From positions 1-64,000 of the forward strand of contig JAJOJF010000009.1 in assembly GCA_021208885.1 (NCBI GenBank): a DNA stretch of 64,000 bases, given 5' to 3'. Positions 8,481 through 17,909 of this stretch are shown here, one piece after another. Every line of letters begins with the position of its first letter. Position 1 is the stretch's first letter. The stretch is from Burkholderiaceae bacterium (GTDB taxonomy: Bacteria; Pseudomonadota; Gammaproteobacteria; Burkholderiales; Burkholderiaceae_B). The notes below the pieces were generated by a model that saw only the letters and a program-made list of their open reading frames with translations, was not told the DNA's origin and made no database searches. Made by a program: the position numbers and the translations under genes.

Positions 8481-9560
8481 ACTAACTCCAGTACCCAGCA
8501 CTTGATCAATCGCACCCTTCAACTGAACCGCATCAAACTCGCCCATTAAATCAGGCTGCTCATTTTTGGCAATTAAAGAAATCGCCTGGCTTGCCTTCGG
8601 ATACCAGCACAACATGTTGTCACTGTCGGGTGACTGTGCCGCGTAAAGTGCCACCAAGGGCAGCGCCAACCCAGACGCAATATGAACCAGCGCTGTGTCC
8701 ACGGAAATCATGGCCTTGCAGTGTGCGACCTGCTCAAACAACTCTAGTACATGGTTGGTCGGCGCAAATATCAGTCGATCAAACCATGATTCGTGAGCTA
8801 GAGATTTTTGCAGTTCGGCCGCCAAGTTGGGCGGTGCAAGCATCAGGATCCGCGTTGCTGGCTTGTCAAGCACGGCTCGGATAATGCGCTTGATGATTTC
8901 GATTGGCAGGTGTCTTTTGCGGCTCGCACCGAATGGACAAAACCCGATCACATCGCCTTGAGCCGGCCACCATCGCATGACTTTCTTTTTTTGCTCGTCC
9001 GAGCGTGGCACCCAATATTGCCGATTGCTGGTGTCAACACCCATTTCATCTAGCCATGGCGCGAGCTTGTCCGAGAAGTGCCAACCGCGGGTTCGCTCGC
9101 CAAGCTTGATATCAATCATCGACAATCCATCATCAAGACCAACCACATGCTCAGCTTGAAGCTTATTGACGAAAAACAAATCACGCGGACGCCAGATCGC
9201 ACCCAAATGCACCACATACCTTGGTTTGTGCAGCGACTTCGCGATGCGCTTGAGTTCACGCCACCCGTTGCGTCTGCCAGCCAGATAGATCGATTGGATG
9301 CCATAACCATGACGAAACAGGTTCTCGAATTCAGGGCCGGTAATGACGGTGAGCTCTAGATCAGGTCGTTGGCGCTGCAACTCTCTTAGCACCCACGATA
9401 AAACCACCGTGTCGCCGAGTTTGGCATCCCATCGAACAAACACCACGCGATCAACAAAAGGACCAACAGATTTAGTGGGCCGATCCCACACCCACATGGC
9501 CAAACGTCGCCTGAGGTGATCACGTGCCAGGCGAAATTGATCAATAACGGATCTCAACAT
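8442..9560 (-). CDS. Glycosyltransferase family 9 protein (heptosyltransferase-like)
   Basis: Second GT9 paralogue, about 372 residues. The N-terminal acceptor loop VVFVRWDAKLGDTVVLSWVL and the C-terminal MISVDTALVHIASGL are diagnostic; the family Asp is in KLGD. Its start lies inside the 3' end of dnaE: the frame is open to 9593, with ATG codons at 9593, 9569 and 9560. I chose 9560 because GGATG sits 6 bases upstream. This nesting implies translational coupling with dnaE. The C-terminus overlaps the convergent unrecognised gene. It probably adds heptose or a related sugar to the LPS core; the acceptor is unknown. Confidence 0.82.
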   Translation of the reverse strand: MLRSVIDQFRLARDHLRRRLAMWVWDRPTKSVGPFVDRVVFVRWDAKLGDTVVLSWVLRELQRQRPDLELTVITGPEFENLFRHGYGIQSIYLAGRRNGWRELKRIAKSLHKPRYVVHLGAIWRPRDLFFVNKLQAEHVVGLDDGLSMIDIKLGERTRGWHFSDKLAPWLDEMGVDTSNRQYWVPRSDEQKKKVMRWWPAQGDVIGFCPFGASRKRHLPIEIIKRIIRAVLDKPATRILMLAPPNLAAELQKSLAHESWFDRLIFAPTNHVLELFEQVAHCKAMISVDTALVHIASGLALPLVALYAAQSPDSDNMLCWYPKASQAISLIAKNEQPDLMGEFDAVQLKGAIDQVLGTGVSLHVDGISKTEVF

Positions 9561-12500
9561 TGCCCGCATCCACCCACTTGGTGAGTTCACCAATCAGCTC
9601 ATCGGGTACCCGAACTCGCCATTGTTCTCCCAAACGCACCACACAATGCGCGCCCTTGGTCTCGTAGGCAATCTCAACGGCCATACCTTCATCTGGACCG
9701 TGAGCTCGATACGGTGCCAGCACCTCTTGCAGTCGTTTAGCGTCAGCATTGCCATTGAATTGAATCTTTAGCGCTCTGGCACGCGACTCGCGCATGGCCT
9801 GTAGGTCAAATATCTCATCGACTGACACTCTGAGGCCACCGGAGTACTCATCGAGTGCCACACGGCCACTAACCACCAACAAGTTGTCCTCGCGCAAGCG
9901 ACCACGGTTGGCTTCATAAAGCTCATTAAAGAGTGCCACTTCCATCTGAGCCGTGCCATCATCAAGCGTGGCAAACAACATCTTGCCGCGGCGTGTCATC
10001 TGCGTTCTGACTGCCGCAATGGTGCCGGCTAGCCATTGACTGTCTCGAGAAGGAACGATTTGCGACAAAGGCTTGGTTACAACACGTCTGACTTCATCAC
10101 GCCAAGCATCAAACATGTGACCGCTAAAGAAAAACCCAAGCGCAGCCTTCTCTTCTATCAGCTTACGACGCAGATCCCACGGTTCGGTCTTGGACAGCTC
10201 AACAGCCACCACGTCACCGGTATCGTCACCAAACAATGAAGCCTGGCTTGCTGTGCGGGCAGCCTGTTCAGCCGCTTCCATGGCGGTCGGCAAGGTTGCC
10301 AAGAGCGCCGCACGGTTGGACTCAATCGTGTCAAACGCCCCTGCCCGTATCATTGACTCAATCGCCCGGCGGTTTACCATCTGACGATTGATGCGGGTGC
10401 AAAAGTCTGCCAACGAGGTGTATGGCCCACCGACTTGCCGGACACGGATCAGTTCCTCAATCGCCGCCTGCCCAACACCCTTGATTGCGCCTAAACCGTA
10501 CCGGATGGTCTTGGGCGGCAGACCCTTGGCACTATGCGCATCTTTGACTGGCTCAAACCGGTAGTTTGATGCATTGACATCGGGCGGCAGAACTTTGACG
10601 CCATTGGCCAGACAATCACGCCAGAAAGTCTGCACCTTGTCCGTGTCGTCCATATCGGAAGACAAGGTGGCCGCCAGAAACTCTGCCGGGTGATGGGCCT
10701 TTAACCAAGCGGTGTGATAAGCAATCAGGGCATAGGCCGCTGAGTGTGACTTGTTAAAGCCATAACCGGCAAACTTCTCCATCAAGTCAAAGAGCTTGAC
10801 CGCCAACTGTGGGTCATGCCCCTTTTGCTCAGCGCCCTGCTGGAACAACTCACGCTGCTTGGCCATTTCCTCGGGCTTTTTCTTGCCCATGGCGCGGCGC
10901 AACAAATCCGCACTGCCAAGCGAGTAGCCACCGATGATCTGCGAGATCAGCATCACCTGTTCTTGGTAGACAATCACCCCGTAGGTGCTCTTTAACGTGT
11001 GTTCAAGATCTGGGTGGAAATAGTCAACCGCTGCCCTGCCATGCTTGCGGTTCACAAAGTCGTCCACCATCCCTGATTCCAAGGGGCCGGGGCGATAAAG
11101 CGCCAACACAGCAATCACGTCTTCAAAGTTGCTTGGCCGGAGTTTTTTAAGCAGCTCCTTCATGCCGCGCGATTCAAGCTGGAAGACTGCTGTGGTGTTG
11201 CCTTCACACAGCAACTGATAGACCGCTGGGTCATCTAACGTGAGCTTCATGATGTCAAACTCAGACAGCTCATCGTTAAAGCGGCGCACATAGCGCACAG
11301 CCCAGTCCAGAATGGTCAGGTTGCGCAGGCCCAGAAAGTCAAACTTCACCAAGCCAGCCGCTTCAACATCATCCTTGTCAAACTGAGAGACGGCGCTCGA
11401 ATCCTGACCAGGCTGGCAATATAGCGGGCAGAAGTCCGTTAATTTACCGGGCGCAATCAACACGCCACCGGCGTGCATGCCGACGTTGCGCGTCAAACCT
11501 TCGAGTGGACGCGCCAGATCGATCAATGCCTTGACCTCGTCTTCACGCTCATAACGGGCCTTGAATGCCGGCTCTTCAGCCAACGCCCGATCCAGCGTCC
11601 AGGGGTCAGCCGGACTGAATGGGATTAATTTCGACAAGCCATCGCAAAGGCTGTATGGCATGTCAAGCACACGGCCTGCGTCTCGTACAACAGCCTTGGC
11701 ACCTAACGTGCCAAATGTCGCGATTTGGCTGACAGCCTGACGGCCGTACTTTTGTTTGACGTACTCAATCACCCGCTCACGGTTGTCCTGACAGAAATCG
11801 ATATCGAAGTCTGGCATCGATACCCGTTCTGGATTCAGGAATCGTTCAAACAGCAAGTCATAGCGGATGGGGTCTAAATCGGTAATACCAAGGCTATATG
11901 CCACCAGGGAGCCCGCACCGGAACCACGGCCAGGGCCCACCGGAACCCCATTGTTCTTGCCCCAGTTGATGAAGTCCTGCACGATCAGGAAGTAGCCAGC
12001 AAACCCCATTTGAATAATGGTCTGGCACTCCCACTGCAAGCGTGCCTCATAGGTCGGGCGCTGGCGTTGCCGCTCGGCCTCATCTTCAAACAGTTGCGCT
12101 AAGCGGACTTCTAGGCCCTCTTGTGAGAGTTTGACCAAATAATCATCGATCGACAGGCCGTCTGGTGTCGGAAAATCCGGCAACCGCGGCTGACCTAGCG
12201 TCAGATTCAAGTTACAACGCTGTGCAATCGCCAAGGTGTTCGCCACGGCCGACGGCACGTCACTAAAGAGCTCGATCATCTCCTCAGAAGAACGCAGATA
12301 CTGATCTGGCGTAAATCGCTTGGTCCGGTTCGGATTAGTGAGAATCTCGCCATCGGCAATACAGACTCTGGCCTCGTGTGCCTCGAACTCTTCAGGATGC
12401 AGAAACTGCACCGGATGGGTAGCCACCACCGGAACCCCGAGGGCTTGCGCCAAATGCAGACTCGCCTCTGTACATTGCCAATCGACAACGTTCTCAGTGC

Positions 12501-13050
12501 GCTGCACCTCCAGAAAATATCGGCCCGGCAGCGCGGCTTGCCACTGCATCGTAAGCTCATTGGCCAAATCATCCTGCCCGGCCAATAGTGCCTGCCCGAC
12601 GTCGCCCATGCGTGCACCGGACAGCACAATCAAGCCGGCGTTGGCTGCCGGGTCAAGCAACCACTCTCGTTTGATTTCAGCACGCCCCTGTCGGGTATTC
12701 TCTAGCCAGGCTCGGGTGATCAGCTCACACAGGCTGCGATAGCCGGTTTCATCGGCTACTAGCAGTAAAATGCGATGAGGCTTAGCAACATCAGCCTCGT
12801 TGGTCAGGTTGATATCGCAACCGGCGATTGGTTTGATACCCTGACCTCGTGCTGCCTTGTAGAATTTGATCAGGCCAAAGACATTGCCAAGGTCAGTTAA
12901 GGCAACCGCGGGTTGATTCAACGCCCTCGCGCGCTTGACCAGATCGCCGATACGCACAATCCCATCCACCACCGAGAATTCGGAGTGGACGCGCAAGTGG
13001 ACGAACGAAGCGACCGAGGCGGATGCAGTAGTAAGTGGCGTATCTGACAT
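9541..13050 (-). CDS. dnaE: DNA polymerase III subunit alpha
   Basis: Catalytic subunit of the replicative polymerase. The open frame extends to 13200, but ATG at 13050 (MSDTPLTTASASVASFVHL) gives 1169 residues, matching DnaE1. The N-terminal PHP domain begins at HLRVHSEFSVVDG. The palm has GPGRGSGAGSLVAY and the catalytic aspartates in MPDFDIDFCQDNRE. The helix-hairpin-helix and OB-fold region follow (GTIAAVRTQMTRRGKMLF). A GT9 gene starts within its last codons, so the two are probably co-transcribed. The stop is TGA at 9541-9543. Confidence 0.96.
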   Translation of the reverse strand: MSDTPLTTASASVASFVHLRVHSEFSVVDGIVRIGDLVKRARALNQPAVALTDLGNVFGLIKFYKAARGQGIKPIAGCDINLTNEADVAKPHRILLLVADETGYRSLCELITRAWLENTRQGRAEIKREWLLDPAANAGLIVLSGARMGDVGQALLAGQDDLANELTMQWQAALPGRYFLEVQRTENVVDWQCTEASLHLAQALGVPVVATHPVQFLHPEEFEAHEARVCIADGEILTNPNRTKRFTPDQYLRSSEEMIELFSDVPSAVANTLAIAQRCNLNLTLGQPRLPDFPTPDGLSIDDYLVKLSQEGLEVRLAQLFEDEAERQRQRPTYEARLQWECQTIIQMGFAGYFLIVQDFINWGKNNGVPVGPGRGSGAGSLVAYSLGITDLDPIRYDLLFERFLNPERVSMPDFDIDFCQDNRERVIEYVKQKYGRQAVSQIATFGTLGAKAVVRDAGRVLDMPYSLCDGLSKLIPFSPADPWTLDRALAEEPAFKARYEREDEVKALIDLARPLEGLTRNVGMHAGGVLIAPGKLTDFCPLYCQPGQDSSAVSQFDKDDVEAAGLVKFDFLGLRNLTILDWAVRYVRRFNDELSEFDIMKLTLDDPAVYQLLCEGNTTAVFQLESRGMKELLKKLRPSNFEDVIAVLALYRPGPLESGMVDDFVNRKHGRAAVDYFHPDLEHTLKSTYGVIVYQEQVMLISQIIGGYSLGSADLLRRAMGKKKPEEMAKQRELFQQGAEQKGHDPQLAVKLFDLMEKFAGYGFNKSHSAAYALIAYHTAWLKAHHPAEFLAATLSSDMDDTDKVQTFWRDCLANGVKVLPPDVNASNYRFEPVKDAHSAKGLPPKTIRYGLGAIKGVGQAAIEELIRVRQVGGPYTSLADFCTRINRQMVNRRAIESMIRAGAFDTIESNRAALLATLPTAMEAAEQAARTASQASLFGDDTGDVVAVELSKTEPWDLRRKLIEEKAALGFFFSGHMFDAWRDEVRRVVTKPLSQIVPSRDSQWLAGTIAAVRTQMTRRGKMLFATLDDGTAQMEVALFNELYEANRGRLREDNLLVVSGRVALDEYSGGLRVSVDEIFDLQAMRESRARALKIQFNGNADAKRLQEVLAPYRAHGPDEGMAVEIAYETKGAHCVVRLGEQWRVRVPDELIGELTKWVDAGNVEIRY

Positions 13051-13085
13051 GCGGTTGATTGTACCGAAGGAGCTCGTAGAGACCG

Positions 13086-13967
13086 ATGAAATGGCTGATT
13101 CTTTTTTTGTGGGGCGGTGCAATCCTCTACCTACAGTTTCGTGGCCAGGTGCGTCTAACTTGGCAAAGACAGTTGCTGCACGCATCGAGCGCACTCGCAC
13201 CCCTCAATGCCCTGGCACTGCTGCTATCTAAAGTCCCTGCCACGCCCACAATACCCATCAGCAGACTGCCCGAGCTAAAGACGCTGGAAGACAACTGGGA
13301 AACCATACGGGATGAGTCAAACCAAATCCTGGCGCAACAAACAGCCGAAGCAAGTCATGACACGGTGCCACCTCCCATTCGAATCAATTTGGTTACGGCG
13401 GGCAAAGCCGATTCTCACGCAATACAAAACTGCCCACAGACGCTAGCACTCCTGAGGCAAATCCAAGGGATCCAAAGTGCAACGCTGGTAGAAATGCCCC
13501 CTCACGCTAACATCGAGCCAGCGCGTGCACCCTACTCAGGACTGCTTCAGGTTCACCTTGGTTTGGAGAGCCCACATCACTCGGACTGCTACGTCGACAT
13601 CGACGGCATACGCCAGCAGCGGCAGGAAGGACAGGTCATCGTGCTTGACCCATCGTTTGTAACTGAATCAAACAACGGGTCGCCATATCGCAACATCATC
13701 TTGCAATGTGAACTTCAGCGGCCAATGGTTACAAACTGGGCTAACCGAGCGAACGCCTGGATAAGCCGTCAAGTCTTGCACCTGACGACCACTGCCGACA
13801 TGGACAAACAACCAGCCCCGTTACGCGCAATCATTCGGGGCCGCCAATGGCTGGAGCATCAATGCCAGGCCTTTGATGCTGCCTACAAACAAGCCAACCC
13901 AACGCTCTATAAGGCCGTCAAGGCGGGCGTCGTGGTGTTGGTTGTGTTGTTGTTTTTGGCGATCTAG
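13086..13967 (+). CDS. LpxO-like aspartyl/asparaginyl beta-hydroxylase family protein with a degenerate metal site
   Basis: LpxO relatives are Fe(II)/2-oxoglutarate dioxygenases that hydroxylate the secondary acyl chain of lipid A. The 293-residue protein has the LpxO layout: an N-terminal anchor (MKWLILFLWG), the VPATPTIPISRLPELKTLED segment, a beta-barrel core and a C-terminal hydrophobic helix (about 277-293). In the core, PYSGLLQVHLGL keeps the first iron-ligand histidine (H157), but the second, normally in an F-x-H segment, is threonine here (FVTESNN, T193). The HRDP-type motif before the core reads PARAP, and the segment normally between residues 90 and 110 is shortened. The candidate 2-oxoglutarate arginine (R202) remains. 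Membership is clear, but hydroxylase activity is doubtful. Confidence 0.75.
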   Translation: MKWLILFLWGGAILYLQFRGQVRLTWQRQLLHASSALAPLNALALLLSKVPATPTIPISRLPELKTLEDNWETIRDESNQILAQQTAEASHDTVPPPIRINLVTAGKADSHAIQNCPQTLALLRQIQGIQSATLVEMPPHANIEPARAPYSGLLQVHLGLESPHHSDCYVDIDGIRQQRQEGQVIVLDPSFVTESNNGSPYRNIILQCELQRPMVTNWANRANAWISRQVLHLTTTADMDKQPAPLRAIIRGRQWLEHQCQAFDAAYKQANPTLYKAVKAGVVVLVVLLFLAI

Positions 13968-13988
13968 CCTGCGCTTACCTTTTTACAC

Positions 13989-16900
13989 TCACCTCGCCAG
14001 CGCCTGCCAAGCCTTATACAGGCGCTTGACCGACACCGGGTACGGGGTGCGCAGTCGTTGTGCAAATAAAGCCACCCGCAACTCCTCGAGCATCCAGCGA
14101 AACTCATCCAAGCCCGGATCTGGCGCGCCGGCCAGACTTGCGCGGGCGCGCTGATAATTCGAGATAAGCGGTGCCATGTCGCTCATCTTGGCCTGGTCTT
14201 TGTCGGCGTCAGCACGCAAGGCATCAAATCTCACCAAGATCGCCTGCAAGTAACGCGGGAAATGCCGTAATTGTTCATACGGTGCTTGGACAACGAATTG
14301 CTTGACCATCAATTGCGACAACTGCGCCTTAATGTCCTGACAAGCGTTGACATGGACCTTGAATTGCACCAAGCGCTTTTGCACATCGGTCCACACCTGC
14401 AAAATCTCCAGTACCAATCTTGCCAACTCTTGTGCAAGCAACCCGACTCGTTCCTTGGCCTGCTCGCGGCAGACTTGGAACTCATCTGCAGTCTGCGGCC
14501 ATTGCTCTGTCAAACACGATTGATAGAGTGCTGCGTCCACGATTTGCGTGCGCAACTCTTCCCAAGTTCCAAGCGGCATGTAGAGTACGCCTAGCTTTAG
14601 CGCCTCGGGCAGGTTTTTGTCGATGAAACGGATCTGGTCTTTGAGGCCCAGACGCAACAGCCGTATCAACCCTTTGCGATGATGTTCTTTAGCCACATGG
14701 GGCTCATCGAACACATCGATTCGGCAGTGACTGCCCTCATCAACCAAGGCGGGGTAACCAATGACGGTTTGTTTTTGTCGCCGGATCTCCATGATCTCAG
14801 GCAACTCATCAAAGCACCAGGTCGTGATTTCATCTTGCGGCACATCGCCAATCACGGGCTCGCCTTCTGCCGCTAGCGCCTGCAGCGTCTGTTGCGTCTG
14901 GCGCGCGAGATCAGCTTTTATCTGTGCAAGATTGCGCCCTGCTTTGAGCATGCGGCCATGTTCATCGATCACCTTAAAGTTCATGAACAGATGTGCAGGT
15001 AAGGTATCAAGCCGAAAGTCAGAGACTGCCACCTTGACATGAAACTGCTCGTCGATGTCGTTGATAATGGCAGCCAGCAAACTGCCTGGCGGGTTCTGCA
15101 GGCGGTCAAACCAGCGGTCATAAAACGCCTTGGCGTAGTCAGGCAGCGGCACACAATGTTTGCGCAATTTCTGTGGCAGTGACTTGACCAGCCATTGAAC
15201 CTTTTCTTTGACCATGCCCGGCACTAACCACTCCCAGCGCTCAGCTGACAGTTGGTTAAGCACCACGAGTGGCACTGTTAGCGTCACCCCATCTTTGGGT
15301 GAGCCTGGCTCAAAGTGATAATCAAGTTTCAGTACAGTGCCTTGCCAACTGACTGACTTGGGAAACACGTCACTCGTGATGCCAGCAGCCTCATGCTGCA
15401 TCAAGTCATCGCGTGAGAGTTTCCACTCTGACTGTTGTTCGGTGGGCAGATGCTTGAACCAGTGCCGAAACTTGGCTAGCTGGCAAATATCATCAGGCAG
15501 CAGCCGATCATAGAACTTCGCAATCAACTCTTCGTCAACCAAAATGTCAGGCCGACGACTTCGGTGCTCAAGCTGCTCAATTTGATGGATCAGGCGCCGA
15601 TTGTGGGCCACAAACTCAAATGGCACATCAAGCTCGCCAGGCACAAGTGCCTCACGGATGAAAGTCTGGCGAGCCAACGCTGGATCCACGGGCCCAAAAT
15701 GAACCTGACGACCGCTATAGACTGGCAAACCAAACAGCATGGCGCGTTCATGGGCGACCACCTGCCCACGCCGGGCGTCCCAGCGCGGATCAGACCAGCT
15801 GCGTTGCAGCAAATGGCCGCCAACCCGCTCAATCCACACCGGATCAATCTTGGCGATGCAGCGCGCATATAGCTTGCTGGTCTCTACGAGCTCGGCAGCC
15901 ATCACCCACTTGCCAGCACGCTTGGCAAGCTTGGATCCCGGATGAATCCAGAATCGAATGCCGCGTACTCCCTGATAGTGCCCTGCCTCTTCAGACTTTA
16001 GGCCTACCTGCCCAAGTAGCCCAGCCAAGAGCGCTGAATGTATTTGCTCAAACGTGGCCTCGGTCTGATTTACACGCCAGCCTTGTTCACCGACTAAAGC
16101 AGCAAGCTGTCCGTGAATATCGTGCCATTCACGAAGTCGCGGCACTGACAAGTAGTTCTGACGCAAGAGCTTGGACAATTGACGCTGGGAGGCTTTATGC
16201 GCCACTTGCTCGTGATACCAGGCCCAGAGCTTTAGCCAAGCCAGAAACTCTGACTGCTTATCAGCAAACTTCGCATGCGCCTGATCAGCCAGCTCTCTGG
16301 CCTGCATAGGCCGATCGCGCGGGTCTTGGACGGCCAGTGCCGAAGCAATAATCAGCATTTCGCTCAAACACTGCTGGTCACGCGCGGCGAGCAGCATGCG
16401 CCCGACACGGGGATCAAGCGGCAGCTTGGCCAGACTGCGTCCGATGCCAGTCAAGTGATTCAGAACCGTTGCGTTTGGACCCGGTTTCTGCGTCAGCGCA
16501 CCAAGCTCCTGCAGGGTCTGATAACCATCGGCAATCGCGCGGCCTGTGGGCGGATCCACGAACGGAAAGGCATCGATGTCATCGAGCCCAAGCGACTTCA
16601 TCCGCAAAATCACGCCACCCAGTGATGACCGCAAAATTTCTGGCTCGGTGAATTCACGTCGGCGCTTGTAATCAAGCTCATCGTAAAGCCGTATACATAC
16701 GCCTGGCCCCAAGCGGCCGCAGCGTCCGGCACGCTGATTGGCTGCAGCCTGACTAATGGGTTCGACCTGCAGTTGCTCGACTTTCTGACGCCAGGAATAG
16801 CGTTTGACGCGCGCCAGTCCAGAATCCACCACAAAGCGGATTCCAGGCACGGTGAGCGAGGTCTCAGCCACGTTGGTCGCTAGCACCACGCGCCTGGCGC

Positions 16901-17825
16901 TAGTGCTTGGCCGGAAGATCTCTTCCTGCTCGTTTTGTGAGAGGCGCGCATACAGCGGCAGTATCTGGGTGCTGGGCGGATGGTGCTTGCGCAAAGCCTC
17001 AGCCGCTTCTCGGATCTCACGCTCGCCGGGCAGAAACACCAGAATGTCACCGACCCCTAGCCGGGCACACTCATCGACAGCGTCAACGATGGCATCGGTT
17101 AATTCGCGCTCCTCATCGACATCAGACTCAGCCGACACTGCCGTTTCTTGAGCAACCACCCCCGGACGCATCACCGGCCGGTATAGAACTTCAACTGGAT
17201 AAAGTCTGCCTGAAACATCGATGACTGGCGCTGGCTTGCCTTCTGTATCAGCAAAGTGATTCGCAAACCGGTCAGCATCAATCGTGGCTGATGTGATCAC
17301 GACTTTCAAATCCGGACGTTTGGGCAATAGTTGCCTCAAGTAGCCCAACAAAAAGTCGATGTTCAGGCTGCGCTCGTGAGCCTCGTCAATGATCAGCATG
17401 TCATATTGTTTGAGCAACCGGTCGCGCTGGGTTTGGGCTAACAAAACGCCATCGGTCATAAGTTTGATGGCCGTGCTAGAGGCTGCGCGCTGATGAAACC
17501 GAATCTGGTAGCCCACGAGCTCACCAAGTGGCGTTTGCAACTCTTGGGCAATACGACGCGCCACCGATGTCGCCGCTAGCCGCCTGGGCTGGGTGTGGCC
17601 GATGATGCCAGACTTGCCTCGACCCATGGCCAGGCAGATCTTCGGGATCTGGGTGGTTTTACCGGAACCCGTCTGGCCACTGACAATCACGACCTGATTG
17701 TGCTCAATGGCGCGCGCGATTTCCTCACGCGCTTGCGTGACCGGCAGCGCTGGATCAAACTCGATCACAGGCGCCGGGCGTGGGGATTTGGCAACGGATG
17801 AGACCGCAGTAGACTCAGAATTCAA
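13989..17825 (-). CDS. hrpA: ATP-dependent RNA helicase HrpA
   Basis: DEAH-box RNA helicase of 1278 residues, close to E. coli HrpA (1300), which rescues stalled ribosomes on mRNA. Motif I is VSGQTGSGKTTQIPK, motif II DEAH is in LIIDEAHERSLN, motif III is ITSATID and motif VI is QRAGRCGR. The helicase-associated, OB-fold and long HrpA C-terminal (DUF3418) regions follow. The start MNSESTAV at 17825 is close to the divergent argA (84-base gap). The stop lies 21 bases from the convergent LpxO-like gene. Confidence 0.95.
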   Translation of the reverse strand: MNSESTAVSSVAKSPRPAPVIEFDPALPVTQAREEIARAIEHNQVVIVSGQTGSGKTTQIPKICLAMGRGKSGIIGHTQPRRLAATSVARRIAQELQTPLGELVGYQIRFHQRAASSTAIKLMTDGVLLAQTQRDRLLKQYDMLIIDEAHERSLNIDFLLGYLRQLLPKRPDLKVVITSATIDADRFANHFADTEGKPAPVIDVSGRLYPVEVLYRPVMRPGVVAQETAVSAESDVDEERELTDAIVDAVDECARLGVGDILVFLPGEREIREAAEALRKHHPPSTQILPLYARLSQNEQEEIFRPSTSARRVVLATNVAETSLTVPGIRFVVDSGLARVKRYSWRQKVEQLQVEPISQAAANQRAGRCGRLGPGVCIRLYDELDYKRRREFTEPEILRSSLGGVILRMKSLGLDDIDAFPFVDPPTGRAIADGYQTLQELGALTQKPGPNATVLNHLTGIGRSLAKLPLDPRVGRMLLAARDQQCLSEMLIIASALAVQDPRDRPMQARELADQAHAKFADKQSEFLAWLKLWAWYHEQVAHKASQRQLSKLLRQNYLSVPRLREWHDIHGQLAALVGEQGWRVNQTEATFEQIHSALLAGLLGQVGLKSEEAGHYQGVRGIRFWIHPGSKLAKRAGKWVMAAELVETSKLYARCIAKIDPVWIERVGGHLLQRSWSDPRWDARRGQVVAHERAMLFGLPVYSGRQVHFGPVDPALARQTFIREALVPGELDVPFEFVAHNRRLIHQIEQLEHRSRRPDILVDEELIAKFYDRLLPDDICQLAKFRHWFKHLPTEQQSEWKLSRDDLMQHEAAGITSDVFPKSVSWQGTVLKLDYHFEPGSPKDGVTLTVPLVVLNQLSAERWEWLVPGMVKEKVQWLVKSLPQKLRKHCVPLPDYAKAFYDRWFDRLQNPPGSLLAAIINDIDEQFHVKVAVSDFRLDTLPAHLFMNFKVIDEHGRMLKAGRNLAQIKADLARQTQQTLQALAAEGEPVIGDVPQDEITTWCFDELPEIMEIRRQKQTVIGYPALVDEGSHCRIDVFDEPHVAKEHHRKGLIRLLRLGLKDQIRFIDKNLPEALKLGVLYMPLGTWEELRTQIVDAALYQSCLTEQWPQTADEFQVCREQAKERVGLLAQELARLVLEILQVWTDVQKRLVQFKVHVNACQDIKAQLSQLMVKQFVVQAPYEQLRHFPRYLQAILVRFDALRADADKDQAKMSDMAPLISNYQRARASLAGAPDPGLDEFRWMLEELRVALFAQRLRTPYPVSVKRLYKAWQALAR

Positions 17826-17909
17826 TGCTTGGACTCAGTCGGTGAGGCACGAAAGTAACATGCATTATAAAATTGTTGATTAATTGAACCTTATCAGGAT
17901 CGGCCCGCA

